Shown: piece by piece, positions 39,201 through 47,222 of the stretch
Numbering within the stretch: position 1 is the first letter of the stretch
How the letters are laid out: the number at the start of each line of letters is the position of its first letter
Assembly (NCBI RefSeq): GCF_900113865.1
Contig: NZ_FOQY01000004.1
Location: 1 to 64,000 of the forward strand
Length of the DNA: 64,000 nucleotides
Direction of reading: 5' to 3'
From: Streptosporangium canum
Lineage (GTDB): Bacteria; Actinomycetota; Actinomycetes; Streptosporangiales; Streptosporangiaceae
Notes under the pieces: generated by a model
The model's input: the letters and a program-made list of their open reading frames with translations, nothing else
Told to the model about the DNA's origin: nothing
Databases searched by the model: none
Program-made: the position numbers and the translations under genes

Positions 39201-40264
39201 CGTAAGGCGGCGAGCCGTTCGGCGGCCGTCTCGGCGGGCTGCCCGCGGAGGTCGTGGACGGTCAGGCCCGGCCAGGGGGTGCGGTCGAGGATCTGCTGGG
39301 TGCCGTCGTCGAGGAAGCGGGTCCGCAGCAGCGCGTGCCGCCGGAACAGCGCGTGGACGGCGTCCTCCAGCCTCGGCACGTCCACGTCGGCGCCGTCGAA
39401 CTCGACGTAGAAGTGGCAGCCGACGCCGCCGAGCACCTGGCGGTCCTGGCGGCCGATCCAGTAGGCGTACTGCACGGGGGTGAGACCGAACGGCGCGCTC
39501 TGGTCCACCTCCGGCGCCGTCTCCCGCGCCGGCCTCTCCCGTCGCGGGCGGGCCGACAGCAGCTCCCACCAGGCGGCGAGCGTGGGCCGGTCGAAGAGGT
39601 CGGCGAACTTGACCTCCACCCCCTGGCGCTGCCACTCGCCGGCCAGCTGCATCGTGCGGATGGAGTCGAGCCCGCAGCGGACCAGGTCGTCCTCGTCGCC
39701 CAGGTCCGCGGGCTCCATGCCGAGCATGGCGGCGGCGGCCCGGCGGACGGCGTCGAGCGTCAGCGGCCCGGCGTCGGCGGGCCGCCCCCCGGGGGTCTCG
39801 CCCGGCCCGGCGTCGGCCGCGGCGGGCCGTCCTCCGGGGCCCCCGCTCCGCCCGGGGGCCTGCCCCGCCCACTCCCCCGTGGCGGGCCGGGGCGCCGGGG
39901 AGAGCGAGTCGACGTGCAGCACCTCGATCTCGCCGTGGCGGTAGCGGTTGAGCAGGGCCGAGCGGCCGGGACCGTCCCCGGTGTCCGGGCCGAGCTGCCC
40001 GGGGGCGACGAGCGCGACGGTCTCGGCCACCACCTCGTGCTCCCCGGCCACGGCGGCGCGCATCCGGCCGACCAGCTCGGTCAGCCACGCCTGCGGGAGG
40101 TCACGATCGATCTCGGCCGCCAGGAGCAGCCCGCCGCCGGAGATCGGCTGCAGCACGCGGCACGGGCGGCCCGTGGCCCCGGCCAGTGTGCGCTCCAGAT
40201 CCTCTGGGCGGTGAATGCGATCCTGCACGGTCAGGTCGTGTCGCCGCGTCGCCATGTCCCACAT
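33197..40264 (-). CDS. NRPS: (AMP-ligase C-domain relic)-ArCP-Cy-A-PCP-Cy-A-PCP
   Basis: A 2355-residue synthetase starting the chain. Residues 1-125 resemble the C-terminal subdomain of fatty-acyl/aryl-AMP ligases but lack the catalytic Lys. The aryl carrier domain has CGLDSI (Ser201). Cy1 has DLLVADVRS (390-398), A1 FDLSVWDVFG, PCP1 Ser1233, Cy2 DNIILDALS (1423-1431), A2 the same FDLSVWDVFG, PCP2 Ser2302. Both A domains look cysteine-like with Trp replacing Tyr in the code position after DLSV. No methyltransferase insert or epimerase is present. ATG 40264 has AGGGTGA 6 nt upstream. The aryl-AMP ligase at 20.6-22.2 kb should load the ArCP; an iron box lies about 95 bp upstream. Confidence 0.93.
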   Translation of the reverse strand: MWDMATRRHDLTVQDRIHRPEDLERTLAGATGRPCRVLQPISGGGLLLAAEIDRDLPQAWLTELVGRMRAAVAGEHEVVAETVALVAPGQLGPDTGDGPGRSALLNRYRHGEIEVLHVDSLSPAPRPATGEWAGQAPGRSGGPGGRPAAADAGPGETPGGRPADAGPLTLDAVRRAAAAMLGMEPADLGDEDDLVRCGLDSIRTMQLAGEWQRQGVEVKFADLFDRPTLAAWWELLSARPRRERPARETAPEVDQSAPFGLTPVQYAYWIGRQDRQVLGGVGCHFYVEFDGADVDVPRLEDAVHALFRRHALLRTRFLDDGTQQILDRTPWPGLTVHDLRGQPAETAAERLAALRDELSHRRLEVERGEVFDLRLSLLPGGAYRLHTGFDLLVADVRSIQIILEDLAALYSRPDDPLPELTYGFPTYLAEQEVRRREARRADREYWQERVADLPGGPQLPLAVEPERIGRVRVVRRDHWMPPERRRRLADRAREHGLTLPMVLATALAEVLGAWSGRPRFLLNLPLFDRQTLHPDVPLMVADFTNLLLLQVDLSEEMSFADRARTLQSRFQADVAHSAYSGVEVLRDLNRGRSAGQVSAPVVFTSAVGMGDLVGAEVQKSLGDLGWMLSQTPQVWLDHQVVEVDGGLLFNWDAVEELFPAGVLDAMAAAFAGLLARLAEGEWDGPVPDLLPHGQRAVRGQVNDTGGPVPPGLLHSGFFALAEREPGRVALAGDGVELSYGELAGRALRVAGALRSRGVEPGDAVTVSLPKGADQVVAVLGVLAAGGVYVPVGVDQPPARRDRIAALSRAVTSVEDVAALRGGVPLAGPVGVDPGAPAYVIFTSGSTGEPKGVEVSHRAALNTVVDVNERFGVGPGDRVLALSALDFDLSVWDVFGLLSAGGALVLITEDERRDAARWVEAVAGHGVTVWNTVPALLDMLLVAGETAPGALDGLRLAMVSGDWVGLDLPGRLADQAAGCRLIALGGATEAAIWSNFTDVPVPVPAHWTSVPYGRPLTNQRFRVVDGRGRDCPDWVPGELWIGGAGVALGYRGDPEVTAAKFVERDGGRWYRTGDLGRYWPDGTLEFLGRADHQVKVRGHRIELGEIESALHAHPDVGHAVVTTVGGKARRLAALVTAPGGTAPQGLREWLAERLPPYMVPEWFAALPDLPLSANGKVDRGAVRNILEGRLAGRTERSVPPVGPVETAVAEIWSELLGLPAVGRDQNFFTLGGDSLLATRLMTRLRAAGIGGAELSRLFETPVLADFAATLELGGAALAQRTLTPDTEHRHDPFPPTDVQRAYWIGRTDDFALGGVGCHFYTEYDVTGMDLARLEEAWNLLIGRHEMLRAEFLPDGRQRILPEVPRFSIPVTDVPGADDGTADRALANLRDAMSHQLIDATRWPLFDVRAVRYGDDRTRIGISFDNIILDALSTMNVLRELETLYTDPGAELPPVGMSFRDYVLGVQPDPAALEKARKYWSGRVTELPPAPQLPLAADPSQIGRPRFVRRQARLSPEKWQAVKESARRHALTPSTVLATAFAEVLGAWSARQDLTINLTLFDRREVHPDIDKVLGDFTSLLLVAYEPVAGESWLDGARRLQQQVVRDLEHSDASAIWVMRELARSTGSAEVSMPVVFTSTLGVTGDDPWNAGARLFAEPVWGVSQTPQVWLDHQVIEAEGGLLFNWDAVEELFPAGMLDAMFGAFAEMLEWLAGDDWDAAAPCPVPAGQLVVRSEANGTAGPVPEGNLHSGFFALAEREPGRVALAGDGVELSYGELAGRALRVAGALRSRGVEPGDAVAVTVPRGADQLVAVLGVLAAGATYVPVGVDQPPVRRDRIYRRAGVRLVLTGEPGVSPDVSPVSGSNGFPAGSPVGGSNGSPDSFPDGVERVPVMEAGGVPLAGPVGVDPDAPAYVIFTSGSTGEPKGVEVSHRAALNTVVDVNERFGVGPGDRVLALSALDFDLSVWDVFGLLSAGGALVLVEEEARREARRWAELMAAHGVTVWNTVPALLDMLLVAVPEGLPPGLRLAMVSGDWVGLDLPGRLAAAAPGCRLVALGGATEAAIWSNAFEVAEVDPRWRSIPYGFPLRNQCYRVVDGRGRDCPDWVPGELWIGGAGVALGYRGDPEVTAAKFVERDGGRWYRTGDLGRYWPDGTLEFLGRADHQVKVRGHRIELGEIESALHAHPDVDHAVVTTVGHPTRRLAALVVAAAGTGPRELRDWLAERLPPYAVPPTITMLDRFPLSANGKVDRGALAKLAERDGQGTDEDAPPSGPVEEALGRIWCELLGLDRVGRQQSFVALGGDSILAARLAEEIRIGFGADLALREIFAGPTVAEHAALIEQRRTETETAAFEEGVV
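33780..34560. repeat. Near-identical copy of A-domain DNA (partner at about 36970-37780)
   Basis: Long stretches of the second A domain match the first almost base for base. For example 34381-34580 and 37600-37799 differ at only a few positions, and 33780-33990 and 36970-37200 are likewise nearly the same, silent sites included. Between them lie diverged patches, a pattern of recent intragenic duplication or gene conversion. Confidence 0.85.
34638..34709. repeat. Two 36-bp repeats in the second A domain of the first NRPS
   Basis: Two copies of a 36-bp unit beginning GCCGTTCGAGCCGC (34638 and 34674) encode the sequence around SGSNGF and GGSNGS. They form part of a ~40-residue Gly/Ser/Pro-rich insert absent from the first A domain, located before the YVIFTSGSTGEPKG core motif. 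Confidence 0.75.
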
Positions 40265-40356
40265 AGCGAATCACCCTGACACGGGCCTGGAAGAATAGGC
40301 AATCAATGAAATCAATCGACGGCGCCACCGAGATGGACGAGGTAGCCGATCAGTTA

Positions 40357-40375
40357 TCAAGTATGCCTTGCCTAA
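40357..40375 (-). promoter_or_regulatory. Candidate iron box (IdeR/DmdR type) upstream of the first NRPS
   Basis: On the minus strand the site reads TTAGGCAAGGCATACTTGA, matching 13 of 19 positions of TTAGGTTAGGCTAACCTAA. It lies 93 bp upstream of the NRPS start codon in the 287-bp divergent intergenic region. It implies repression by an IdeR/DmdR regulator when iron is plentiful. Confidence 0.6.
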
Positions 40376-40474
40376 CTTCAGGAAGGTGTTAGCGTGTGCT
40401 GCGGGAATGTGCGGAACATATCCATCCGGGCGCTTGCGGCTACCCGCAGGAAATAATTTCCCACCTATTTCGAG

Positions 40475-40519
40475 GTGCCCGATCGGGCACTTGACCCCCG
40501 CTGCGGACCGTCCTAGCTT
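40475..40519 (+). promoter_or_regulatory. Promoter with 16-bp perfect palindrome, aryl supply operon
   Basis: TTGACC (40491-40496), a 17-bp spacer and TAGCTT (40514-40519) form a sigma-70-like promoter about 26 nt before the expected transcript start at about 40526. The perfect palindrome GTGCCCGATCGGGCAC (40475-40490) abuts the -35 box and is a likely operator for a dimeric regulator different from the iron repressor. Confidence 0.6.
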
Positions 40520-40551
40520 CGGCAGGGCCGGCTCTGGAGAGGAGACGACAA

Positions 40552-41280
40552 GTGTCCGACACGCTCGGGGTTCTCATGAATCAGGTGGTTTCCGGCCCAG
40601 CGGAGGCTCGCGCTCTCGGAGACGAGTACATCACCGCGGTCGGCAAGATCGTGAATAGTCATGTCCGCAACGAGGCGGCGGGCGCCGCGATATTCGACGA
40701 GCCGTCGATCGCGCTCGCCCCGACGCCCCGGGAGAAGTGGCTGGCCTGCAGAATGGCGATGGAGGAATACGGCCATCATCTGAAATTCAACAAACTCGCC
40801 GCCGATCTCGGCGTGGAGGATCCCTACGCCCGATCACCTCTTTCCGTATTCGAATACGAGGTGGGCAGCTGGACCGAATACGTCATGACGAAGGCGATCG
40901 TCGATCTCGCCGAGGTCGTCCTGATGGAGGATCTCAGCCACTGCTCCTACCTGCCCCTGCGTAAGCTCTGCCGGTCGCTGATGCCCGAGGAGCGCTTCCA
41001 CGTCGGGTTCGGCACCACGACCGCGCGGCAGCTCGCGGCCGACCCCGCCAAGCGTGACGACGTACGGCGGGCGGCCCACGAGCTGATCACGACGACGCTC
41101 CCCTTCTTCGGCCGCAGCGATTCCAGGAACAACGAGGTCTTCCGCCGATGGGGCATCAAGCGGATGACGAACGACGAGTGCCGCGCGGAGTTCGTCCGGC
41201 GGACCCGTGCCCTCCTTGAGGACGAGCTGGGCCTCGACCATCCGGAGGTGGACGTGCGATGGCACGGCACTTCGAGCTGA
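40552..41280 (+). CDS. PaaA/BoxB-like ferritin-type diiron oxygenase
   Basis: A 242-residue member of the phenylacetyl-CoA epoxidase subunit A family (PaaA-like). Likely iron ligands lie in MEEYGHH (Glu71/72, His75) and in LMEDLSH and MPEERFH (Glu146/147, His150). The stretch HCSYLPLRKLCRSLMPEERF parallels the PaaA pattern CSYGP..EESFH. PaaA and BoxB epoxidise CoA-bound aromatic acids. Here the operon partners (benzoate-CoA-ligase-like, aminodeoxychorismate enzymes) suggest ring oxygenation of a 4-aminobenzoyl thioester, possibly to a 2-hydroxy product. GTG 40552 has GGAG 7 nt upstream. It is shorter than PaaA (about 310 aa). No PaaBCDE partners are in the window. Confidence 0.8.
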   Translation: MSDTLGVLMNQVVSGPAEARALGDEYITAVGKIVNSHVRNEAAGAAIFDEPSIALAPTPREKWLACRMAMEEYGHHLKFNKLAADLGVEDPYARSPLSVFEYEVGSWTEYVMTKAIVDLAEVVLMEDLSHCSYLPLRKLCRSLMPEERFHVGFGTTTARQLAADPAKRDDVRRAAHELITTTLPFFGRSDSRNNEVFRRWGIKRMTNDECRAEFVRRTRALLEDELGLDHPEVDVRWHGTSS

Positions 41281-41829
41281 GCGAGCCGCCCGCCGGCCTG
41301 GCCGGCGAGCTGGGCCGGGGCGGCGACCGCGTCGAGCGGCTGCTCCACGGTTTCTGCGAGGCCACCCGGCCGAGCGCGGCGCCCGGCTTCACCAGCCCCG
41401 CCCCCGCGCGGCCCGCCACCCGCTTCACGGTCGTCCTCGACCGGGGCACCGCCGCCGCGACCATGGATCTCGTCGATCCCGGCTGGCTCGCCGACCTCGA
41501 CCGGCGGCGGGCGGCGGCACGGTCGCGGTTGCTCGAAGCGGGCCGCGAGGACCAGCTCGAACTGGCCGAGCACGTGGCCATGCTGGTCGCCACCCCCCGG
41601 CTCGACCCGGCCGACCCGCAGGACGCCGAGGCCCGCGCGGTCTCCGGCGCCCTGCTGTGGCTCATCGGGACGGTCGTGGCGGGCGCCCTCGCCGGAGGGG
41701 ACGGCGGAGAGGACGAGGACGGCACGCTCGCCGAGCTCGCCGACCTGCTGGAGAGCGGCTGGTGGCCGATCGGCCGCGTGAACGGCCGGTTCCTGATCAC
41801 CCCCTACACCGCCGCCCGAGGTGAACCAC

Positions 41830-41837
<8 letters not shown>
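41259..41837 (+). CDS. Unknown protein between the diiron oxygenase and the ligase
   Basis: A 192-residue protein I cannot assign. It overlaps the diiron gene by 22 nt and the ligase start by 8 nt, so translation is coupled on both sides. Features: HFELSEPPAGLAGELGR start, a central TRFTVVLDRGTAAATMDLVD strand pair, an Ala/Leu-rich helix (AVSGALLWLIGTVVAGALAG), an acidic GGDGGEDEDGT loop and a C-terminal WWPIGRVNGRFLITPYT. The position suggests a partner subunit of the oxygenase, or an accessory factor; this is inference. Confidence 0.7.
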
Positions 41838-43398
<1,561 letters not shown>

Positions 43399-43455
43399 TC
43401 GCTTGACTCCCTCCCCAGGGCTTCCTCCCCGAGGTCTCCACACTGGAGGTATCCG

Positions 43456-44313
43456 ATGACGACGGCCCGCCCCGACCTCGCCCCGCCGACCGGGCGCCGC
43501 CTGTCCTGGTCGCGGGAGGCGTCCTTCCTGCCCGGTCCCGGCGGGTCCGCCGAGCGCCCGGCGGTGGTCGACTCCTGGCTGGTCGCGCGGGGCCGGGTCC
43601 GCGGCCTGGCCCTGCACGAGCAGCGCTTCCAGCTCGCCTGTTCCCGGCTCGTCCCCGGCCTGCCCCGGAGCACCGTACGGCGCTTCCTCACCGACGTCCG
43701 CCGCGAGCTGCCGGACGAGGGACGCTGGTTCCCCCGGATCGAGGCCTACGGGGGGCCGTCGCCGCGGCTGGCCCTGTGGATGCGCCCGGCGCCCGGCACC
43801 GGCGACACGGTCAGCCTCTGGATCCCCCAGCGGCCCGATCCGCGCACCCGGCCCGGCGTGAAGGGGCCCGACCTGCCGGCGCTGGCCGGCCTGCGCGCCG
43901 GGGCGCGGGCGGCCGGCGCCGACGACGCGCTGCTGTACGCCGGGGACGGCACGGCGCTGGAGGCGGCCCACTCCTCGATCGTGTGGTGGCGGCGGGACAC
44001 CCTCTGCGTCCCCGCCCCCGACCTGGCCGTGCTGCCCTCGGTCACCCGCGTCCTGCTGGAACAGCTCGCCTGGGCGTGGCGGTTCCGGGTCCGGGCCGAA
44101 CGCTGCTCGCCTGACGAGCTCCAGCGGGTGGAGACGTGGACGCTCAACGCCCTGCACGGGATCCGGCCGGTACGCGCGTGGGTGGACTCACACGGCCGGG
44201 CCGTCGAGGCGCGCGTCTCGGGGCGGGCCGGAGAGTGGCGGCGGGCGCTCCACGCCCGCGCGCTCCTCTCCCACGCCCTGCCCGCCGGCGGGAAGTCCGC
44301 CGCCGCCCTCTGA
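43456..44313 (+). CDS. pabC: Aminodeoxychorismate lyase-like (class IV PLP) enzyme
   Basis: A 285-residue fold type IV PLP protein of the PabC/branched-chain aminotransferase family. It turns 4-amino-4-deoxychorismate into 4-aminobenzoate and pyruvate. Seen: DSWLVARGRVRGLALHEQRF at the N-terminus, KGPDLPALAGLRAGARAAGA (the region of the PLP lysine), DDALLYAGDGTALEAAHSSI and WWRRDTLCVPAPDLAVLPSV. GGAGG precedes ATG 43456. It lies 19 nt before the fused synthase. The pair gives a complete chorismate-to-4-aminobenzoate route inside the siderophore locus. Confidence 0.85.
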   Translation: MTTARPDLAPPTGRRLSWSREASFLPGPGGSAERPAVVDSWLVARGRVRGLALHEQRFQLACSRLVPGLPRSTVRRFLTDVRRELPDEGRWFPRIEAYGGPSPRLALWMRPAPGTGDTVSLWIPQRPDPRTRPGVKGPDLPALAGLRAGARAAGADDALLYAGDGTALEAAHSSIVWWRRDTLCVPAPDLAVLPSVTRVLLEQLAWAWRFRVRAERCSPDELQRVETWTLNALHGIRPVRAWVDSHGRAVEARVSGRAGEWRRALHARALLSHALPAGGKSAAAL

Positions 44314-44332
44314 CCTACCCCAGGGAACCGCC

Positions 44333-46435
44333 GTGCGCACGCTGATCATCGACAACTACGACTCCTACACCTACAACCTGTTCCAGCTCATCGCGGAGAC
44401 CTACGGGGTCGAGCCGGTCGTCCTGGCCAACGACGACGACAGCTGGCACCGGATGGACCTGGACCGGTTCGACGCGCTGATCATCTCCCCCGGCCCCGGG
44501 CGACCGCAGGTGGAGCGGGACATCGGGGCGTCCCTCGACGTGATCCGCGAGTCCGGGCTGCCGGTGCTGGGGGTGTGCCTGGGCCATCAGGCGCTCGGCT
44601 GGCTGTCGGGCGCCGACGTGGTGCCGGCCCCCGCCCCGATCCACGGGTACGTCGAGGAGATCCGGCACTGCGGGCGCGACCTGTTCCGCGACCTGCCGCA
44701 GGGCTTCAACGCCGTGCGCTACCACTCCCTGTGCGTGGCCACCCCCGCCCCGGACGACCTGGAGATCACGGCGTGGACCGGCGACTCCGTCGTCATGGGG
44801 CTGCGGCACCGGACGATGCCGTGGTGGGGCGTGCAGTTCCACCCCGAGTCGATCTCGACGGAGTACGGCCCGGCGCTGCTGCGCAACTTCCGCGAGCTGG
44901 CCCTGTCGGCGGGAGGGAGGGGTGGCGGCGGGACCTGCCCGGAGCACGTTCCCCGCTGGTCGCTGGAGGTGGAGCGCGTCCCCGGCGCCGCCGACGCCGA
45001 GACGGTGTTCACCGAGCTCTTCGGCGCGCAGCCGTACGCGTTCTGGCTGGACAGCAGCCGTACCGGCCGGGGGCTGGCGCGTTTCTCCTTCCTCGGCGAC
45101 GCGGGCGGCCCCCACGGGGAGGTGCTGTCCTGCAGCGCCGGCTCGGGAAGCGTGCAGGTCCACGACGCCTCGGGCATCGGCACGGCGATCTACAGCTCGA
45201 TCTTCGACGTGCTGGACGACCGCGTGCGCTCGCGTGCCGTACCGGCCGACCCCGCGATGCCGTTCGATCTGAACAGCGGCTACGTGGGGCACTTCGGCTA
45301 CGAGCTGAAGCGCGACTGCGGCGCGGCCTCGCCCCATGTCTCCCCGCTCCCCGACGCGGTCTGGATGTCGGCCACGCGCTTCGTCGCGGTCGACCACGAG
45401 ACGGAGGAGACGTGGGTGGTGGCGCTCACCGACGGCCGGCCCCGCAGCAGGACCCTGGCCGGGCGCTGGGTGTCCGAGGCCGCCGAGGTGTGCCGGCGAC
45501 CGGGCGGCGCTCCCGTGGCGGAGGACGGGCCGCCGGCCGGGGAGGAGTTCGATCCGGAGCCGTGGCTGGTGCGGTCGCGCGAGGGCTACCTCGCCGACAT
45601 CGAGGAGTGCCTGCGGCTGCTGCGGGCCGGGGAGAGCTACGAGATCTGCCTGACCAACGCGGCGGAGATCCCGTTCGACGGCTCGGCGCACGCGCTCTAC
45701 CTGCGCCAGCGCCGCCTCAACCCCGCCCCGTACGCGGCCTACCTGCGGCTGGGCGACCACGAGGTGCTGTGCTCGTCCCCCGAGCGTTTCCTCAAGGTCG
45801 GCAGGGACGGGATCGCGGAGTCCAAACCGATCAAGGGCACCGCGCCGCGCCATCCCGAGCCGCGCAGCGACGACGCGCTCAGGGACGAGCTGGCGTCGTC
45901 GGACAAGACCCGCGCGGAGAACCTGATGATAGTCGACCTGCTCCGCAACGATCTCGGCAGGATCTGCGACATCGGCACGGTCGACGTTCCGCGGTTCATG
46001 GCCGTGGAGTCCTACACCACGGTCCACCAGCTGGTCTCCACGGTGCGCGGCCGGCTGCACGAGGACATGAGCGCCGTGCTGGCCGCGCGTGCCTGCTTCC
46101 CGGGCGGGTCGATGACCGGCGCGCCCAAGCTGCGCACGATGGAGATCATCGACAGGCTGGAGGGCAGGGCGCGGGGTGTCTACTCCGGGACGATCGGCTT
46201 CTTCGGGCTCAACGGCACCGCCGACCTCAACATCGTCATACGGACCGCGATCGCCCATTCCGGCAGGCTCACGGTCGGGGCGGGCGGCGCGATCGTGCTG
46301 GACTCCGATCCCGCCGAGGAGTACGAGGAGATGCTGCTGAAGGCCAGGGCTCCGCTGCGGGGCCTGGGCGGCCTCGCGGGGGCGCCCGTCAGCCGTGGAA
46401 CGCCGGCCGCGGTTCGGGCAGCAGACCCCGGTTGA
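44333..46435 (+). CDS. pabAB: Fused aminodeoxychorismate synthase (PabA-PabB)
   Basis: A 700-residue fusion. Residues 1-200 are the glutamine amidotransferase (DNYDSYTYNLFQL, nucleophile Cys82 in GVCLGHQALG, VQFHPESI). The rest is the chorismate-binding domain; the motif PIKGTAPR with Lys501 is typical of PabB, where anthranilate synthase has PIAGT, and GSMTGAPKLRTMEIIDRLEG completes it. It makes 4-amino-4-deoxychorismate. Salicylate synthases (Irp9/MbtI) lack an amidotransferase domain, so this is not one. GTG 44333 has AGGGA upstream. Its 3' end overlaps the convergent regulator gene by 47 bp, unusual for strands of different function. Confidence 0.93.
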   Translation: MRTLIIDNYDSYTYNLFQLIAETYGVEPVVLANDDDSWHRMDLDRFDALIISPGPGRPQVERDIGASLDVIRESGLPVLGVCLGHQALGWLSGADVVPAPAPIHGYVEEIRHCGRDLFRDLPQGFNAVRYHSLCVATPAPDDLEITAWTGDSVVMGLRHRTMPWWGVQFHPESISTEYGPALLRNFRELALSAGGRGGGGTCPEHVPRWSLEVERVPGAADAETVFTELFGAQPYAFWLDSSRTGRGLARFSFLGDAGGPHGEVLSCSAGSGSVQVHDASGIGTAIYSSIFDVLDDRVRSRAVPADPAMPFDLNSGYVGHFGYELKRDCGAASPHVSPLPDAVWMSATRFVAVDHETEETWVVALTDGRPRSRTLAGRWVSEAAEVCRRPGGAPVAEDGPPAGEEFDPEPWLVRSREGYLADIEECLRLLRAGESYEICLTNAAEIPFDGSAHALYLRQRRLNPAPYAAYLRLGDHEVLCSSPERFLKVGRDGIAESKPIKGTAPRHPEPRSDDALRDELASSDKTRAENLMIVDLLRNDLGRICDIGTVDVPRFMAVESYTTVHQLVSTVRGRLHEDMSAVLAARACFPGGSMTGAPKLRTMEIIDRLEGRARGVYSGTIGFFGLNGTADLNIVIRTAIAHSGRLTVGAGGAIVLDSDPAEEYEEMLLKARAPLRGLGGLAGAPVSRGTPAAVRAADPG

Positions 46436-47126
46436 GCGCCACGGCGGTCGCGAGCGTCCTGTTGGAGCAGTTGAGCTTGGCGAGGATGTTGGCGACGTGA
46501 CGCTTGGCGCCGTGCTCGGAGATGCCGAGGCGGCGGGCGATCTGCTTGTTGCTGAGCCCTTCGGCCATCAGCGAGAGGGTCTCCCGCTCCCGTGCGGTCA
46601 GCGGCGAGGAGGCGCGGTCGGCCTCGGGGCAGGGCCGCTCGGGCGGCTTCGCCGCCTCGCCGCTCTCCGCGCGCCTGACGCGGGCCAGGAGTTTGCGCGC
46701 CAGCGGGCCGGGCATCGGCATGAGGCCGCTGTCGAGGTCGGCCAGGGCGCTCTTCAGGGAGTCGCGGGTCAGGTCGTTCTCGAGCAGGAACCCGTCGGCC
46801 GGCAGCGTCACGGCCTCGACGAGGGCCCCGTCGCTCGCCGCGCGCAGCAGCAGCAGGATCCGCACGTCGTGCTCCACCGCGGTCCGCGCCAGCTTCTCGG
46901 CCAGGTGCTGCTCGCCCGGGGTGGGCAGCACCAGGACGTCCGGCCGCCGGGAGCGGAGCAGCTCCATGCCGCGGTCGAAGTCGTCGGTCGCGCAGGTCTC
47001 GTCGACCGTGGTGAGATCGTCGAGCATCGTGCACAGTCCGCAGCGGATCACTTCGTTCCCCATGGCGACCAGCACGACCCTGCCGGGGGGGTCATGTTGG
47101 TCCGAGAGGTGGTGCTGTGCGGTCAT
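46389..47126 (-). CDS. NarL-type LuxR regulator with a degenerate receiver domain
   Basis: A 245-residue response-regulator-like protein. The receiver (about 15-130) lacks the acidic pocket: the first strand is RVVLVAMGNEV (no Asp pair) and the phospho-acceptor strand is PDVLVLPTPG (Pro at the Asp position). The C-terminal LuxR helix-turn-helix is complete (LTARERETLSLMAEGLSNKQ, IARRLGISEHGAKRHVANIL). It should therefore bind DNA without phosphorylation, perhaps responding to a ligand or partner. It sits between pabAB and the importer genes, and is a candidate for the palindrome at 40475-40490 or 22921-22938. Confidence 0.88.
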   Translation of the reverse strand: MTAQHHLSDQHDPPGRVVLVAMGNEVIRCGLCTMLDDLTTVDETCATDDFDRGMELLRSRRPDVLVLPTPGEQHLAEKLARTAVEHDVRILLLLRAASDGALVEAVTLPADGFLLENDLTRDSLKSALADLDSGLMPMPGPLARKLLARVRRAESGEAAKPPERPCPEADRASSPLTARERETLSLMAEGLSNKQIARRLGISEHGAKRHVANILAKLNCSNRTLATAVALNRGLLPEPRPAFHG

Positions 47127-47222
47127 CCTCGTCCCGTCGTCGCAGTCGGCCCCCCGCCCTGAGGGCGCTTACCCGCGACGAAAGGGAGTATTCCCCTGTA
47201 TCACCGGCGTTGTGGGACGTGA

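Noticed and set aside
40357-40375. Zur (zinc) box, by analogy with coelibactin regulation
   Set aside because: The site follows the TTAGG...CCTAA iron-box pattern and no TGAAAAT-type zinc box was seen in the intergenic regions read.
40552-41280. AurF-type aminobenzoate N-oxygenase
   Set aside because: The length and the CSYxP and EExFH patterns match PaaA-like proteins better than AurF; N-oxygenation cannot be fully excluded without a search.
44333-46435. Salicylate or anthranilate synthase
   Set aside because: The fused amidotransferase and the PIKGT motif point to aminodeoxychorismate synthase; salicylate synthases lack the amidotransferase and anthranilate synthases have PIAGT.
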